The notes under the pieces are model-generated. The model had not been told where the DNA came from, did no database searches, and saw only the letters and a list, made by a program, of their open reading frames with translations. The position numbers were made by a program, and so were the translations under genes. Shown one piece after another: positions 1 to 11,600 of a DNA stretch of 64,000 bases; within the stretch, counting starts at the first letter, position 1; each line of letters opens with the position of its first letter. Source of the DNA: Aestuariibaculum marinum. Lineage in GTDB: Bacteria; Bacteroidota; Bacteroidia; Flavobacteriales; Flavobacteriaceae. The stretch spans positions 180,916 to 244,915 of the forward strand of contig NZ_JACVXD010000001.1 in the NCBI RefSeq assembly GCF_014596975.1, read 5' to 3'.

Positions 1-2598
1 TCTTTAAAGTTTAATAAATATGCAATAAACCCTACGTTTAGTTTTGTTCGAGAGCAGAATAAGTACATTACGTTTACTAATAAAAGAGAATGGGTACAGT
101 TTGATGATGCTCCTCAAACCTATTTATTCAGTTATTCTGGAAGATTTGCCGAAAATAGAGGAATGGGGATCGGTTTGTTTCAGCAAGACTATGGGGTTCT
201 AACAACCTTTGGAGGTATTGTAAACTATGCTTATAATGTGGTTTTAGATCGCGATAGTAACTTAACCTTTGGGGCTAATTTAGGATTTTACCAAAGTGGA
301 ATTAATGAAGGTCGTGTGGTTTCAAACTATTCCGATCCTGCCTTACAAAACATCCCAAATAATTCTATTTTAACTTTAAACCCTGGAATTAACTACGGAA
401 CAACATTTTTAGATTTCGGATTAGCTATCAATAATATTGTTGCCTACAACTTAAAATCATCTAGTCTTTTAGAAGAAAATCCTGAACAAGGTTTGCAAGC
501 ACATGTGATGTATACTGGTTTTATGGATAGTCGCGGTTTTTTTGATGAAAGTAAGTTCAGTACGTTAATACAATCTGAGTTTAAAAAAGATAAAACCATT
601 TTATCTGGTTTAGTCATGATTGCGGTTCCTAAAGGAATTTGGGCACAGGCGGGTTATAATACATTGTATGGTATGTCGGCTGGACTAGGAATTAATATTA
701 GCAATCAGATTGCAATTGAATATAATTATGAAAAAGCTATGGGAGATTTGTCCACTTTCGGAAATTCTCACGAGTTCACTATTGCTTACAAGTTTAAAAA
801 GCGATACCGATATAATTATAGTGATGAAGAGCAGGAGGAAGCGCTTTTAATTCAAGACAAGCGTACCAGACAAATTGCGGCAAGGCGTAAGGCTAATGCA
901 ACTACAACTAAAGTAGATCGAGAAGCATTGGCGGCAAAACGAGCCGAGGAAAGAGCATTGGCTCAGGCCAGATTAGATTCTATTACGCAGGCAAAAATAG
1001 AATTACGAGCAAAACAAAAAGCTGCGGCTGCAGAGCGAATAGAGGAAAGAAAACGTGCTAATAACGATACTAACGGAGCTAATATAGCACAAGCTGTAAT
1101 AGCAACTGAAGTTGTAGCAAATAAGGACGATAAGGAGACTGAAGAAGCAGCAAGGTTGAAAGCAGAGCAAGAAGAGCAAGCGCGATTAGCTGAAGCAGCA
1201 AGGTTGAAAGCAGAACAGGAAGAGCAAGCTAGATTAGCTGAGGCCGCAAGACTGAAAGCAGAGCAGGAAGAACAAGCTAGATTAGCTGAGGCCGCAAGAT
1301 TTAAAGCGGAACAAGAAGAGCAAGCCAGATTAGCTGAGGACGCAAGATTGAAAGCGGAGCAAGAAGAGCAAGCTAGATTAGCCGAAGCGGCAAGATTGAA
1401 AGCGGAACAAGAAGAACAAGCTAGATTAGCCGAAGCAGAAAGGTTGAAAGCAGAACAAGAAGAACAAGCTAGATTAGCCGAAGCAGAAAGGTTGAAAGCA
1501 GAGCAGGAAGAACAAGCTCGATTAGCTGAGGCAGCAAGGTTGAAAGCGGAACAGGAAGAGCAAGCCAGATTAGCTGAAGCGGCAAAATTGAAAGCGGAAC
1601 AGGAAGAGCAAGCCAGATTAGCCGAAGCAGCAAGATTGAAAGCAGAACAGGAAGAACAGCAAAGAGTCGCTGCAGAAAAAGTTTCAGAAGTAACAGAAAC
1701 AGGTATTGTTTTCCCGGAACCGGAAGATTCTAATACAGATGAGTTATTAACGGTTACAAAATTGGCTTTAGAGACTCAAAATGTTCAAAAGCAATTAATG
1801 ATTCAATTAAATGAAGTTTTAATTATCAAAGAAAAAGATTTAAAAGATTTAAAGAAAGAAAATGATTTAAGCGAACAGGGTATTGTTAGTGCACCAAAAC
1901 CGTTTAAAAGTTTAAGCGCTGAAAATGCAAGATTAGAATCTATCAAATTACAATTGGATAATGAGATTAAATCTCAAGATGAAAAAATTATTGAGCTTGA
2001 AGCCCTTTACAGTACGAGACTTAAAGAGGTTAGAGATAAGCGTGACGAAACAAATATGTTCTATTCAAGAACAATTAAGGCTTTAAAAGAAAATCAATTT
2101 CAAACGATTCGAGCTAGAGAAAACGTGCTTGATAAGTTTGAAAGTGTAAGAGAGGCAACAGAAATAGAACGTAAACGTAGAATTAAACGCGCGTTGTATG
2201 ATAATGAGGAAGACAGATATAATAAAGATCGAGCAGCATTAAGTTCTATCAAGAAGTTTACTAAGCCAAGTCAGCTACCTTTATCAGAAAAAGATTTTGA
2301 TTATGGCGAAGAGTTAACCGGTAATATTAGAATTGTTAAAGATGTTAAACATGTTGAAAGTGGTTATTATCTTGTTGTCGCAGTTCATACCGATGTAGCA
2401 AAAAGAGACCAGTTCTTACAAAGAGCCATAGAAGCAGGAGAAACTAATATTGACTTTTTCTTCGATGTGAATACAAGTAAATATTATATTTATTATGATA
2501 AATTTGATAGCGTTGAAATGGCAAAAAGAGCATTAGATAACAAAGGACCTGAACCATTAAACAGTAAAATGTCAATGGTAAAAATTGAAAATAATTAG
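1..2598 (+). CDS. PorP/SprF-family barrel protein with repeat helix and SPOR-like C-terminus (5' partial)
   Basis: The reading frame is open from base 1, so the true start and signal peptide lie upstream; the ATG at 163 is internal. The first ~270 residues resemble PorP/SprF outer-membrane proteins of T9SS (an NPxFSF motif near the start, YxYEKAMGD and HEFTIAYKFK at the end of the barrel). Then follow a charged helical stretch, eleven 16-residue repeats rich in Ala/Glu/Gln/Lys/Arg, a further coiled coil (nt ~1740-2280), and a C-terminal SPOR-like fold (nt ~2335-2560, around GYYLVVAVHTD and KYYIYYDKF). The gene precedes the SprB-like adhesin by 73 bp and probably shares its transcript. It occupies the place of sprD in the Flavobacterium johnsoniae sprC-sprD-sprB-sprF operon, but equivalence to SprD is inferred from position only. 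Likely role: outer-membrane partner for secretion or mounting of the adhesin, with a periplasmic arm. Confidence 0.8.
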   Translation, partial: SLKFNKYAINPTFSFVREQNKYITFTNKREWVQFDDAPQTYLFSYSGRFAENRGMGIGLFQQDYGVLTTFGGIVNYAYNVVLDRDSNLTFGANLGFYQSGINEGRVVSNYSDPALQNIPNNSILTLNPGINYGTTFLDFGLAINNIVAYNLKSSSLLEENPEQGLQAHVMYTGFMDSRGFFDESKFSTLIQSEFKKDKTILSGLVMIAVPKGIWAQAGYNTLYGMSAGLGINISNQIAIEYNYEKAMGDLSTFGNSHEFTIAYKFKKRYRYNYSDEEQEEALLIQDKRTRQIAARRKANATTTKVDREALAAKRAEERALAQARLDSITQAKIELRAKQKAAAAERIEERKRANNDTNGANIAQAVIATEVVANKDDKETEEAARLKAEQEEQARLAEAARLKAEQEEQARLAEAARLKAEQEEQARLAEAARFKAEQEEQARLAEDARLKAEQEEQARLAEAARLKAEQEEQARLAEAERLKAEQEEQARLAEAERLKAEQEEQARLAEAARLKAEQEEQARLAEAAKLKAEQEEQARLAEAARLKAEQEEQQRVAAEKVSEVTETGIVFPEPEDSNTDELLTVTKLALETQNVQKQLMIQLNEVLIIKEKDLKDLKKENDLSEQGIVSAPKPFKSLSAENARLESIKLQLDNEIKSQDEKIIELEALYSTRLKEVRDKRDETNMFYSRTIKALKENQFQTIRARENVLDKFESVREATEIERKRRIKRALYDNEEDRYNKDRAALSSIKKFTKPSQLPLSEKDFDYGEELTGNIRIVKDVKHVESGYYLVVAVHTDVAKRDQFLQRAIEAGETNIDFFFDVNTSKYYIYYDKFDSVEMAKRALDNKGPEPLNSKMSMVKIENN
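1147..1674 (+). repeat. Eleven in-frame 48-bp tandem repeats encoding a 16-residue helical unit
   Basis: Each 48-bp unit encodes AARLKAEQEEQARLAE or a one-residue variant (AARF, DARL, AERL, AAKL). The last copy decays to EQQRVAA. The protein unit is much more uniform than the DNA, where synonymous changes are scattered, so selection acts on the peptide. The composition suits a long rod-like alpha helix similar to the TolA middle domain. Confidence 0.95.
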
Positions 2599-2671
2599 TA
2601 AATAAAATAAGCCCAACATGTATAACACTGTGCCCCAATTAGGTGTTATAGATGATAAAAAACTAACCGCC

Positions 2672-5600
2672 ATGAAAAAAACTACTTATTTAAAAACAAC
2701 TTTGGTTGTTTTATTCTTATTGCTGTCCTATTGCGGTATAGCCCAAACATACAAAGCGTTTTCCGTTAGGGAAAAGGTTGATGTTCGTGGGAGTATGCTT
2801 GTTATAGGTAATAATATTTTAGGACAAAATGATAATGATTTCTATGATGATAAAGCCAATAATCAGGATTTCAATATGCAATATATTGATATCGATAGTG
2901 ATGCCTCTACGTTTAGTTCGAGTAGTGCCGATTTAATTTTATCAGATCATCAAGATGGAAGCTCAACCGATTGTTATCGTGTTGTGTTTGCGGGACTGTA
3001 TTGGAGTGCTATGCTTAAAGATGATGAGACAAGATCTAGTATTTCTAATGTTAAATTAAAATTACCTAATAGTTCGACATATACCGATATCTCTGGTGAA
3101 ATTGTATATGATGCAATTGTAAATCCTATTTCAGCCTTTAATAACGAGCCAGCTAATACTCCTTATGCTTGTTTTGCTGATGTAACTGATATCCTGTCTA
3201 GTTTAGGAGATATTGAAGGAACTTATACTCTCGCAAATGTTGTGTCTAGTGAAGGTACAAACAACTCAACAGGTTTAAGTGCAGGATGGTCTTTAATAGT
3301 AATTTACGAAGATCCTGTTTTACATACAAAATCATTCACCCTTTTTGATGGATTTAGTCATTTATATAAAGGACACCAGGAAACTATTCCTGTAACAGGG
3401 TTCAGAACTCCGTCAATGGGAGATATTGATTTACAATTTGCTTATGGGGCTTTAGATGGCGATAAAACCCAAAAAGCAAATAAATTAGAAATTAATGGAA
3501 AAGAAGTTTCGACTCCATTGCGAGGACCAGCAAATAATTTCTTCAATTCTGTAGTTGAAAATACGAATGGAGTATCTCATCCTAGAAACCCCGAAGGAGA
3601 CAATACTCTAGGTTATGATACTGGGTTCTTAGAAATTTTGCATGCAAATCCTGAATACATTGATAATGATGTAACTTCTGCAGATTTTAGATTACAGGTA
3701 GCCAATGGACAGGCCGATCCTATTTATGCATTTTTTAGTGCGTTTGCTGTGGATATTTTTTCACCAGATATTGAACTGATTAAAACCGTAGTGGATACTG
3801 GCGGAGATGATATTGATGGAGATGATGTGTATTTAGGCCAGCAATTATTCTATGAAATTTCGTATCAGAGCGTTGGTAACGATAATGTTACTAATTTCAC
3901 AATAAAAGATGTACTTCCAGATAATATTGTTTTTGATCCTGCAGATGTTGACTTAACCAACGCAGGGGGGGCTACAATACAGTCTTATGATCCTGTAACG
4001 AGAACTATTGTTTTTGCGATACCTGATGGATCAGTGGAAGTTAACGATCCACAATTCACGATAAGAATTCCAGTACGAATTGTCCCTAATTGTTACGATT
4101 TAAGTCAGGCTTGTTCTAATGAAATTAAGAATCAAGCTTTTGGTACTTATACAGGTGTTATAAGTGGTACTGTTGTTGTAGATGAGGGTAGTTTTGCTAC
4201 CGAAGAATGTTTGGGGGTGCCTGGTTCAACCAACTTTTTAGTTGATATTTCTAATTGTACCTTTGAAAAAACGGAGATTTTATGTGGTGAAAGTGTTGTT
4301 TTAACAGCAGCCGATGGTTACGATAGTTATTCATGGTCTACAGACCCATCAGGAACTCCGGTTGTAGGTACAGGACAAACCTATACTGCTACGGGAACAG
4401 GCACATATTATGTACAAAATACAACTTCATCTACCTGTATTTCTATTCAGGAAACCATTAATGTTATTCCTTACGGAAACACCATAACAAACCCAATTAT
4501 TCCTTACGCAGATTTATTGCCTATCTGTCCTAATGATGGTAAGGTACTACCTTATATTTTCTTATGTGGGGCTAACGATGTTCGTAATATTCAAACAGGT
4601 ATAAGTGATGCGGTATCAATTAGCTGGCAACAGTTAGATGAATCCAGTTGTGATGAAATGTTAGTTGATGACTGTGCTAACGAAAATGAATCTTGTACCT
4701 GGAATGAAGTTGGTTCAGGACCAGATTTTCTTGTAGACGATGCTGGACAATTCAGAATTGTGATTAACTACCCAGGTGGGTGTTTTAGTATTTTTTATTT
4801 CAATGTGTATCAGAACCTATTAGATCCAACTATTACGGCCAAAGATATTATTTGTACAACGCCCGGTCAGGTAACTGTTGGCGGTGTACCGTCTGGATAT
4901 GAGTACAGTTTAGATCCTAGCGGACCATGGCAATCGTCTAATGTATTTGAAATAAATACACCAGATTATTATACAGTTTATATCCGTCAGGTTGAAGTAG
5001 AAACTAATCCTTGTATTTTCCAGACACCAAGTATTTATGTACGTAACCGAGAGGCAGATGTAACTGAATTTGTTACGCAACCTACCTGTAACGGAGATAA
5101 AGGAACCATAAAGCTTGCGGTTAACGATGCGTTGCCTCAATATTCATATAGCTTATCCTTAAACGGAACAGTGATTAATAGCGTAGGTCCGATTATGGAT
5201 AGTGATTATACATTCGATAATCTTAATCCAGGAACTTATACCTATAATATTACAACAGATGATGGTTGTGTATTTACGGGTGATATTGAAATAATAAATC
5301 CACCAGTATTAACAGTTACTTCTGCCATAACTAAGGCTTTAACTTGTACTGATGGTGAAATTACAGTATATCCAGTTGGAGGAACCCCTCCTTATCAGTA
5401 TTATGTAAATGGTAATACCATTTCTCAGGATTCTCCAGTGATTGCTGCACCAACACCAGGAACATACGATATTACAGTAATTGATTTTAATGGGTGTTCG
5501 GCTTCAACAACGCAAACTATAGAAGGTATATTACCGCCTGAATTTACAGTGGAACAAATCAATATTTTATGTAATGGCGAAAATTCAGGAAGTATAACTT

Positions 5601-8600
5601 TTAGCGTGACTAATGCGAATGGTTATAGTATTAGTTATAGCATCGATAATGGAAATACTTTTACATCAAATCCGGAATTTTACAACCTTACAGCTGGTAT
5701 ATATCAAACGCTTATCGAGTATACCTTAGATGGAGAAGAGTGTTTTAGTGTGACTGAAGATATTGTCATTACAGAAACAGATTATCCTTTAAGTGCTTCG
5801 GCAGGGGTGTCTCAATTAGCAGGTTGTGGTCCAAATGGTGAAGGTCGTGTGCGTGTTACAAACCCAACAGGAGGAACGCCACCTTACGAGTATAGTTTCG
5901 ATAACCAAGCATCTTGGACTTCAGATAATGAAGCATGGGTAGCTCCTGGGACCTATACTATTTATATGCGTGATGCTAATGGCTGTATTTATGCAATGCC
6001 TGGAATTATTATCGATCCGGAACCAGTACCACCGTCAATTAGTATTTCAGATGTGGATTATAACTGTGATGGAACGGGTAATACAACCGTTGTGGTAAAC
6101 AATACAGGATCAGATTCGTATTCTTACGGTTATTTATTGGATGGTGTTGAAAATCCGAATTTAGCAGATCCTCAAACCTTCCTAAATGTATCCGAAGGTA
6201 GTCATACTATTAGTGTGACTTATAAATTAGAAACCGTACCTACATATAGTAACTTATTATTTGAAAGCTTTGGTTCAGGTGGAGATGTCACCTCACCGGG
6301 AATTAATCCGAATTTTTGTTTCGAAAGACAGGTTGAAGCAACAAAATGTAACGGTGATAGATTATTTGGTAACGGGGAATATACGGTTACGAATGAATTA
6401 CGTAACAATCCTTATAGCGGATGGTGGAGTCCGAGAGACCATACTACTGGAAGCATTCCTGGAAGATTCCTGGCGGTTGATGCTGGTTTTGCAATTCCAG
6501 ATAATGCGGTAGTTTACAGAAAACCAATTACCGATATCATTCCGAATCAACCAATTCAGGTGCGTTTCTTTGCAACTAACTTATTAAAAGTGGGGAATAC
6601 ACAACCAGATGCATCTCTTACGGTGGAGTTACAGGATAGTAATGGAGTGGCTCTATCGTCTCAATCAATAGGAGGTATACCTAAAACAAACGGTTGGGTA
6701 GAGTTCAACGAAACTATAGATCCAGGAAATAATACAGCTTTAGATTTTGTTTTACGATTAGAAATAGCTCAGGTTAACGGAATAGACTTTGCTGTAGACG
6801 ATATTGAAGTATATCAGTTACCAGTAACTTGTATTACTCAGGAAGATTTTCCATTTATTATAGAATCAGGTCAGGCATTTTCTGCAGGTATTGTATCCAC
6901 AAGTAACGTAAGTTGTGCAAGTGCAGGTGATGGAAGTATCACTATAGCGGCTCAAAATTTCGATGAAACAAATGGTTATCAGTATTCTATTGATGGTGGT
7001 TCAACATGGATTACGACAACAACATCTCCTTTAACCATTTCAAATTTAACCGAAGGAACTTACGATATTGTTGTGCGTTATGATGCCTCATCAGATGGTG
7101 TTTGTGATGCAACATTGCAAGCTGAAATTACTGCGCCAACATCGTTAAGTGTGTCGGCAACCACAACACCAGTAACTTGTTTAGATGGGTCAACTGTTAC
7201 AGTTACAGCAACAGGAGGAACTGCAGCATATACATACGAACTAGTTGATGCAACTTCAAATGTAACGCCATTCCCAGCGACCGGTATTTTAACTAATGTT
7301 GCAGCAGGCGATTATACGATTAGAGCAACCGATGCTAACGGATGTACTGCGACAACAACAATAAGTTTAACAGCTCCAACAGCTCCAACAGCTTCAATTG
7401 TTAATGCCGATTATTGTTACGATACGGCTAACGGAGCGACTTTAGAGGTTGCTGCTTCTGGAGGACAAACACCTTATGAATATAGTGTAAACGGTGGAGC
7501 TTTTCAATCAAGTCCTGTTTTCAGCGATCTAACTCCTGGTGATTATGAGTTTATCGTAAGAGATGCTTACGGATGTGAATCTGCTTTAATAGCTGAAACA
7601 ATTGCTGCTCAGGTTAATATTTCAGCTGAAATCACAAAAGAATTAGATTGTACAGTATCGCCTGACGCCGTAATTTCGGGAACTATTTCTGAAGGGTATT
7701 CGCCATATACAGTAACTTTAATTCAAGGTTCTGGTACTGTAAATTTATCAGGAAACACGTTTACCTTAACTACAGGTGTTGCTGGAACCTACCAATTCCA
7801 GGTAACTGATGCAAACGGATGTACTGCTGTATCGAATGTGATTACTGTGAATCCTATCGAAAACCCGACAGCGACAACAACAGTAGTTAATGCCTTATGT
7901 AATGGTAGCAGCGATGGTTCGGTTCAAATTGTACCTTCTGGAGGAGTAGGACCTTATACTTTTAATTTTAACGGATTAGGTTTCTCAACAACGTCCTTAT
8001 ATACAGGATTAGCGGCTGGAACTTATAATTATCAGGTTCAGGATGCTAATGAATGTACTTTTGATGGAACCGTAACAATAACAGAGCCTTCTATTTTAGA
8101 TATAACGGCTTCAGCAACAGCATTTAGTTGTGATGATAATAATATAGCTGAATCTTCAACGGTAACGATTGTTGTGCCAACAACAGGAACAGCTCCATAT
8201 ACCTATAGTTTTAACGGTTCGGCTTATACTGCTTCAAATACATTTGAAGTAAATGATAATGGTTCAGATCAAACCATAACATATTCTGTTCAGGATGCTA
8301 ATGGATGTACTGCTGATGGTTCATTAACTATTTCAGCGTTAAATCCACCAACCGATTTAGATTTTTCGGCAACTACTGTAACTTGCGATAATGAAACAGC
8401 AAGCATAACAATAACAGCAACTAATGGAGTAGGAACGTTAGAATACGAAACTATAGCGCCTTCACAAGAAATTATTGGAAAGCAAAGCTCGAATGTGTTT
8501 TCAGATTTAGAACCAGGCACCTATATATTCAGGGTAACTGATGCGAATGGGTGTTATTATACAGAATCGTTTGTAGTTCCTCCCGTAACACCAATTGCCA

Positions 8601-11600
8601 TGACCGCTCTGAAATTAAGAGATGTGTTATGTTTTGGAGGAAACGATGGTGCTGCCCAATTTGAAGTATTTAACGCAACGAATTTCACGTATACAGTAAC
8701 GGGAGGAACAGCAACAGTTACAGGTTCTGTAATTAATTTAACAGATTTAGCTGCTGGAACATATAGCGTTACTGTAACAGATACAGATACAGGATGTACA
8801 GCTACCGAAAGTGTAACTATCAATGAACCAACTGCTGCTGTTAGTGCAACAGCCTTGGCAACTAATATTACTTGTAATATTTCAGAATCTCAAATTACTA
8901 TTACAGCAACAGGAGGAACTCCTAATTATAGTTATGCTGCTGTAGCTCAAGGGACAACGGTCACTGATTTTGATTACGGAAGTAGTAATGTTATTACTGT
9001 AGATACAGCGATAGATGGTTTAGTTTTTGATGTTTATATAAAAGATCAAAACAACTGTACATTACCAACGCCAATAGTGGTAAATATAGAACAAGATGAA
9101 TTACCAACAGTTACTGCACCAACGGTAGATAATCAGTGTGATGTGTCTTCTGGATTTACTTTTGAAGTTAATGCAACAGGAGTAACGCCGTTATCATACA
9201 GTATTAACGGAGGCACTTCATATCAGTCAAGCCCAATTTTTACTGTTAATGCGGCAGGTAATTATACAGTTACCGTTAGAGATGCTAATGGATGTATTGT
9301 AACAGCCGACACCTCTACAGATGTGTTTGAACCTATTACCGTTGATGTATTATTAACTAAAGATTTAACCTGTTCGACACCTGCTGAAGCCACTATTGAA
9401 GGAACAATTTCAGGTGGTAATGCACCTTATAATGTCACATTCATTCAAGGAAGTGGAACAATTAATGTTAGCGGAAATACTTTTGATTTGTCAACTTCAA
9501 CTTTTGGTGATTATCAGTTTTTAATTACCGATGCTAACGGTTGTACTCAACAAACAGGTGTAATTACTGTAACAGAACCAATAACAGTAACAGCATCAGT
9601 AACATCGGGAGACCCTAGTTGTAATGGTGATCTTCAAGGATACATTCAGCTAACAGCTTTAACAGGAGAAGCGCCATATCAGTATAGTATTGACGACGGA
9701 GTAACATTCGTAGATTCTAATATTTTTACTGAAGTAGCAGGAGGCACTTATGATTATGTGGTTAGAGACAGTAAAGGGTGTGAAGCCACAGGTCAGGTTA
9801 CAATTGTTGAGCCACCAGTAATTGACTTTAATTTAGCCAAATTGGATATTACTTGTGACACTAGCGGAGGAGGAACAAGTTTAGGTGAAATTACAGTTGA
9901 AAATGTATCAGGAGGAACATTACCATTAACATACTATATAACCAATAATTTTGGAGATGTTATTGCAGGAAATCCATACTCAGCATCAGCAAGAGAAGAT
10001 TATACCTTTGAAATTATAAACTATGGTATTTATACTATTAATGTGGTTGATGCTAATGGTTGTAATTTAGAAAAACAAATTACAATAGCTTCACCTCCAG
10101 AAGATTTAGAGATTGATGTGACGACCGTTTCGTCAGATTGTACAAATGGAGGTACAGCAACTGTTGAAGCTCTGTCTTCGGTTTCTGGTTCTGAATATGA
10201 ATTTGCAATTTTAGAGTTTAATACTGTTCCATATGCATCTGCAGGTTCATGGTTAGATCCAGATGTTGTTGGAGGAAACATTAGAACATTTACAAATTTA
10301 ACACCAGGTGTGGTATATACATTTGTTGTACACGACAAGACCACTGGATGTTATTTTGTTAAAGCAGCAGATACCCCTATATTATCAGCTTCACCTTTAA
10401 CATCTGTAGTGACTCCTAATAATATTTCTTGTGTAGGTGCTGCCGATGGAAGCGTAACATTTACAATTGATAATTTTGATAGTTTAACGACTTCTGTAGA
10501 CTATGAAATTTTTAGAGCATATAGCAACGTTTCTGTTATAGCAAGTACAAATGTATCTGTAACCCCAGGAACTCCAGAAACAATTACAGCTCCAATACCT
10601 GGTTCATTATCCATAGGTCAATATTACATAGTTTTTACAGAAAACGGAACAGGTTCTTTTGACGGTTGTGAATCAGCTTCAGAAATTTTTGAAATCAAAG
10701 AATCATCTGTGGCATTAGAGTTCCAAGCTCAAGTTCTTAAAAATGAAAATTGTAATGAGTTAGGTGTTTTAAGAGCTACTGGAAGTTTCGGTACCACACC
10801 GTACCAATATCAAGTGGTGGTTGCAGGAGGTTCTTTAAATGATGCAGATTGGGTGTCTACTAACATTTTTGAAAGGGCTGAAGGTCTTTACGATGTTCAT
10901 GTTCGTGATGCTTATGGTTGTGTTGTTACAGAAGCGAATGTTCAAATTATTAAAGACGCCGAACCAATAATCGATCCAGTAGCTCAGGACTGTTGGAATG
11001 GTGAGCCATTTACTGTGACTTTAGATGGAACGACTTTTAACGGAAATCGCACTTATAATGTAAATGGAGGTGCTTATCAAACAAGTGCCGATTTTACAAT
11101 TTCAGCAGCGGGTACTTATACTTTCAATATTAAAGATGATAACGGATGTATAGATCCAACAACCCTTGTGGTTAATCCGCCTGTAGTATTAGATGCAATT
11201 TTAAGTTTAGATTTAACTTGTGACGACGATGCTGTTATTAATTTATCGGCATCAGGAGGTTCTGGCACCTATACTTATGAAATATTATCTCCGGTTTCTG
11301 CAGTTGGAAATATTTCAGGAGCAACATCTGGAATATTTACAGGATTGAATGAAGCAGGAACTTATATCTTTAGAGTAACAGACGATCAAGGATGTGAGGC
11401 GGTATCAAATCCAGTAGAGGTAACACCTACTACAACACCAACATTAACCACTCAGGTATTTGATGTGACTTGTAATGGTGGGGCTGATGGAAGTATTATT
11501 GTAACAGCAGCCAATGGTATTTCGCCTTATGAATATAGAAAAAGTGATGATGGCGGTTCAACTTGGGATGCTTGGCAAACCTCAAATGTATTTGATGGTT

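Noticed and set aside
1147..1674. CRISPR-like array
   Set aside because: The 48-bp units have no spacers and are in-frame protein repeats.
2618..2671. Upstream ATG giving an 18-residue extension of the SprB-like protein
   Set aside because: It would place polar residues before the clear signal peptide that starts at 2672.
4910..10344. Minus-strand open frames inside the SprB-like gene
   Set aside because: They are short, lie antisense to a clear coding region and reflect repeat-driven codon bias.
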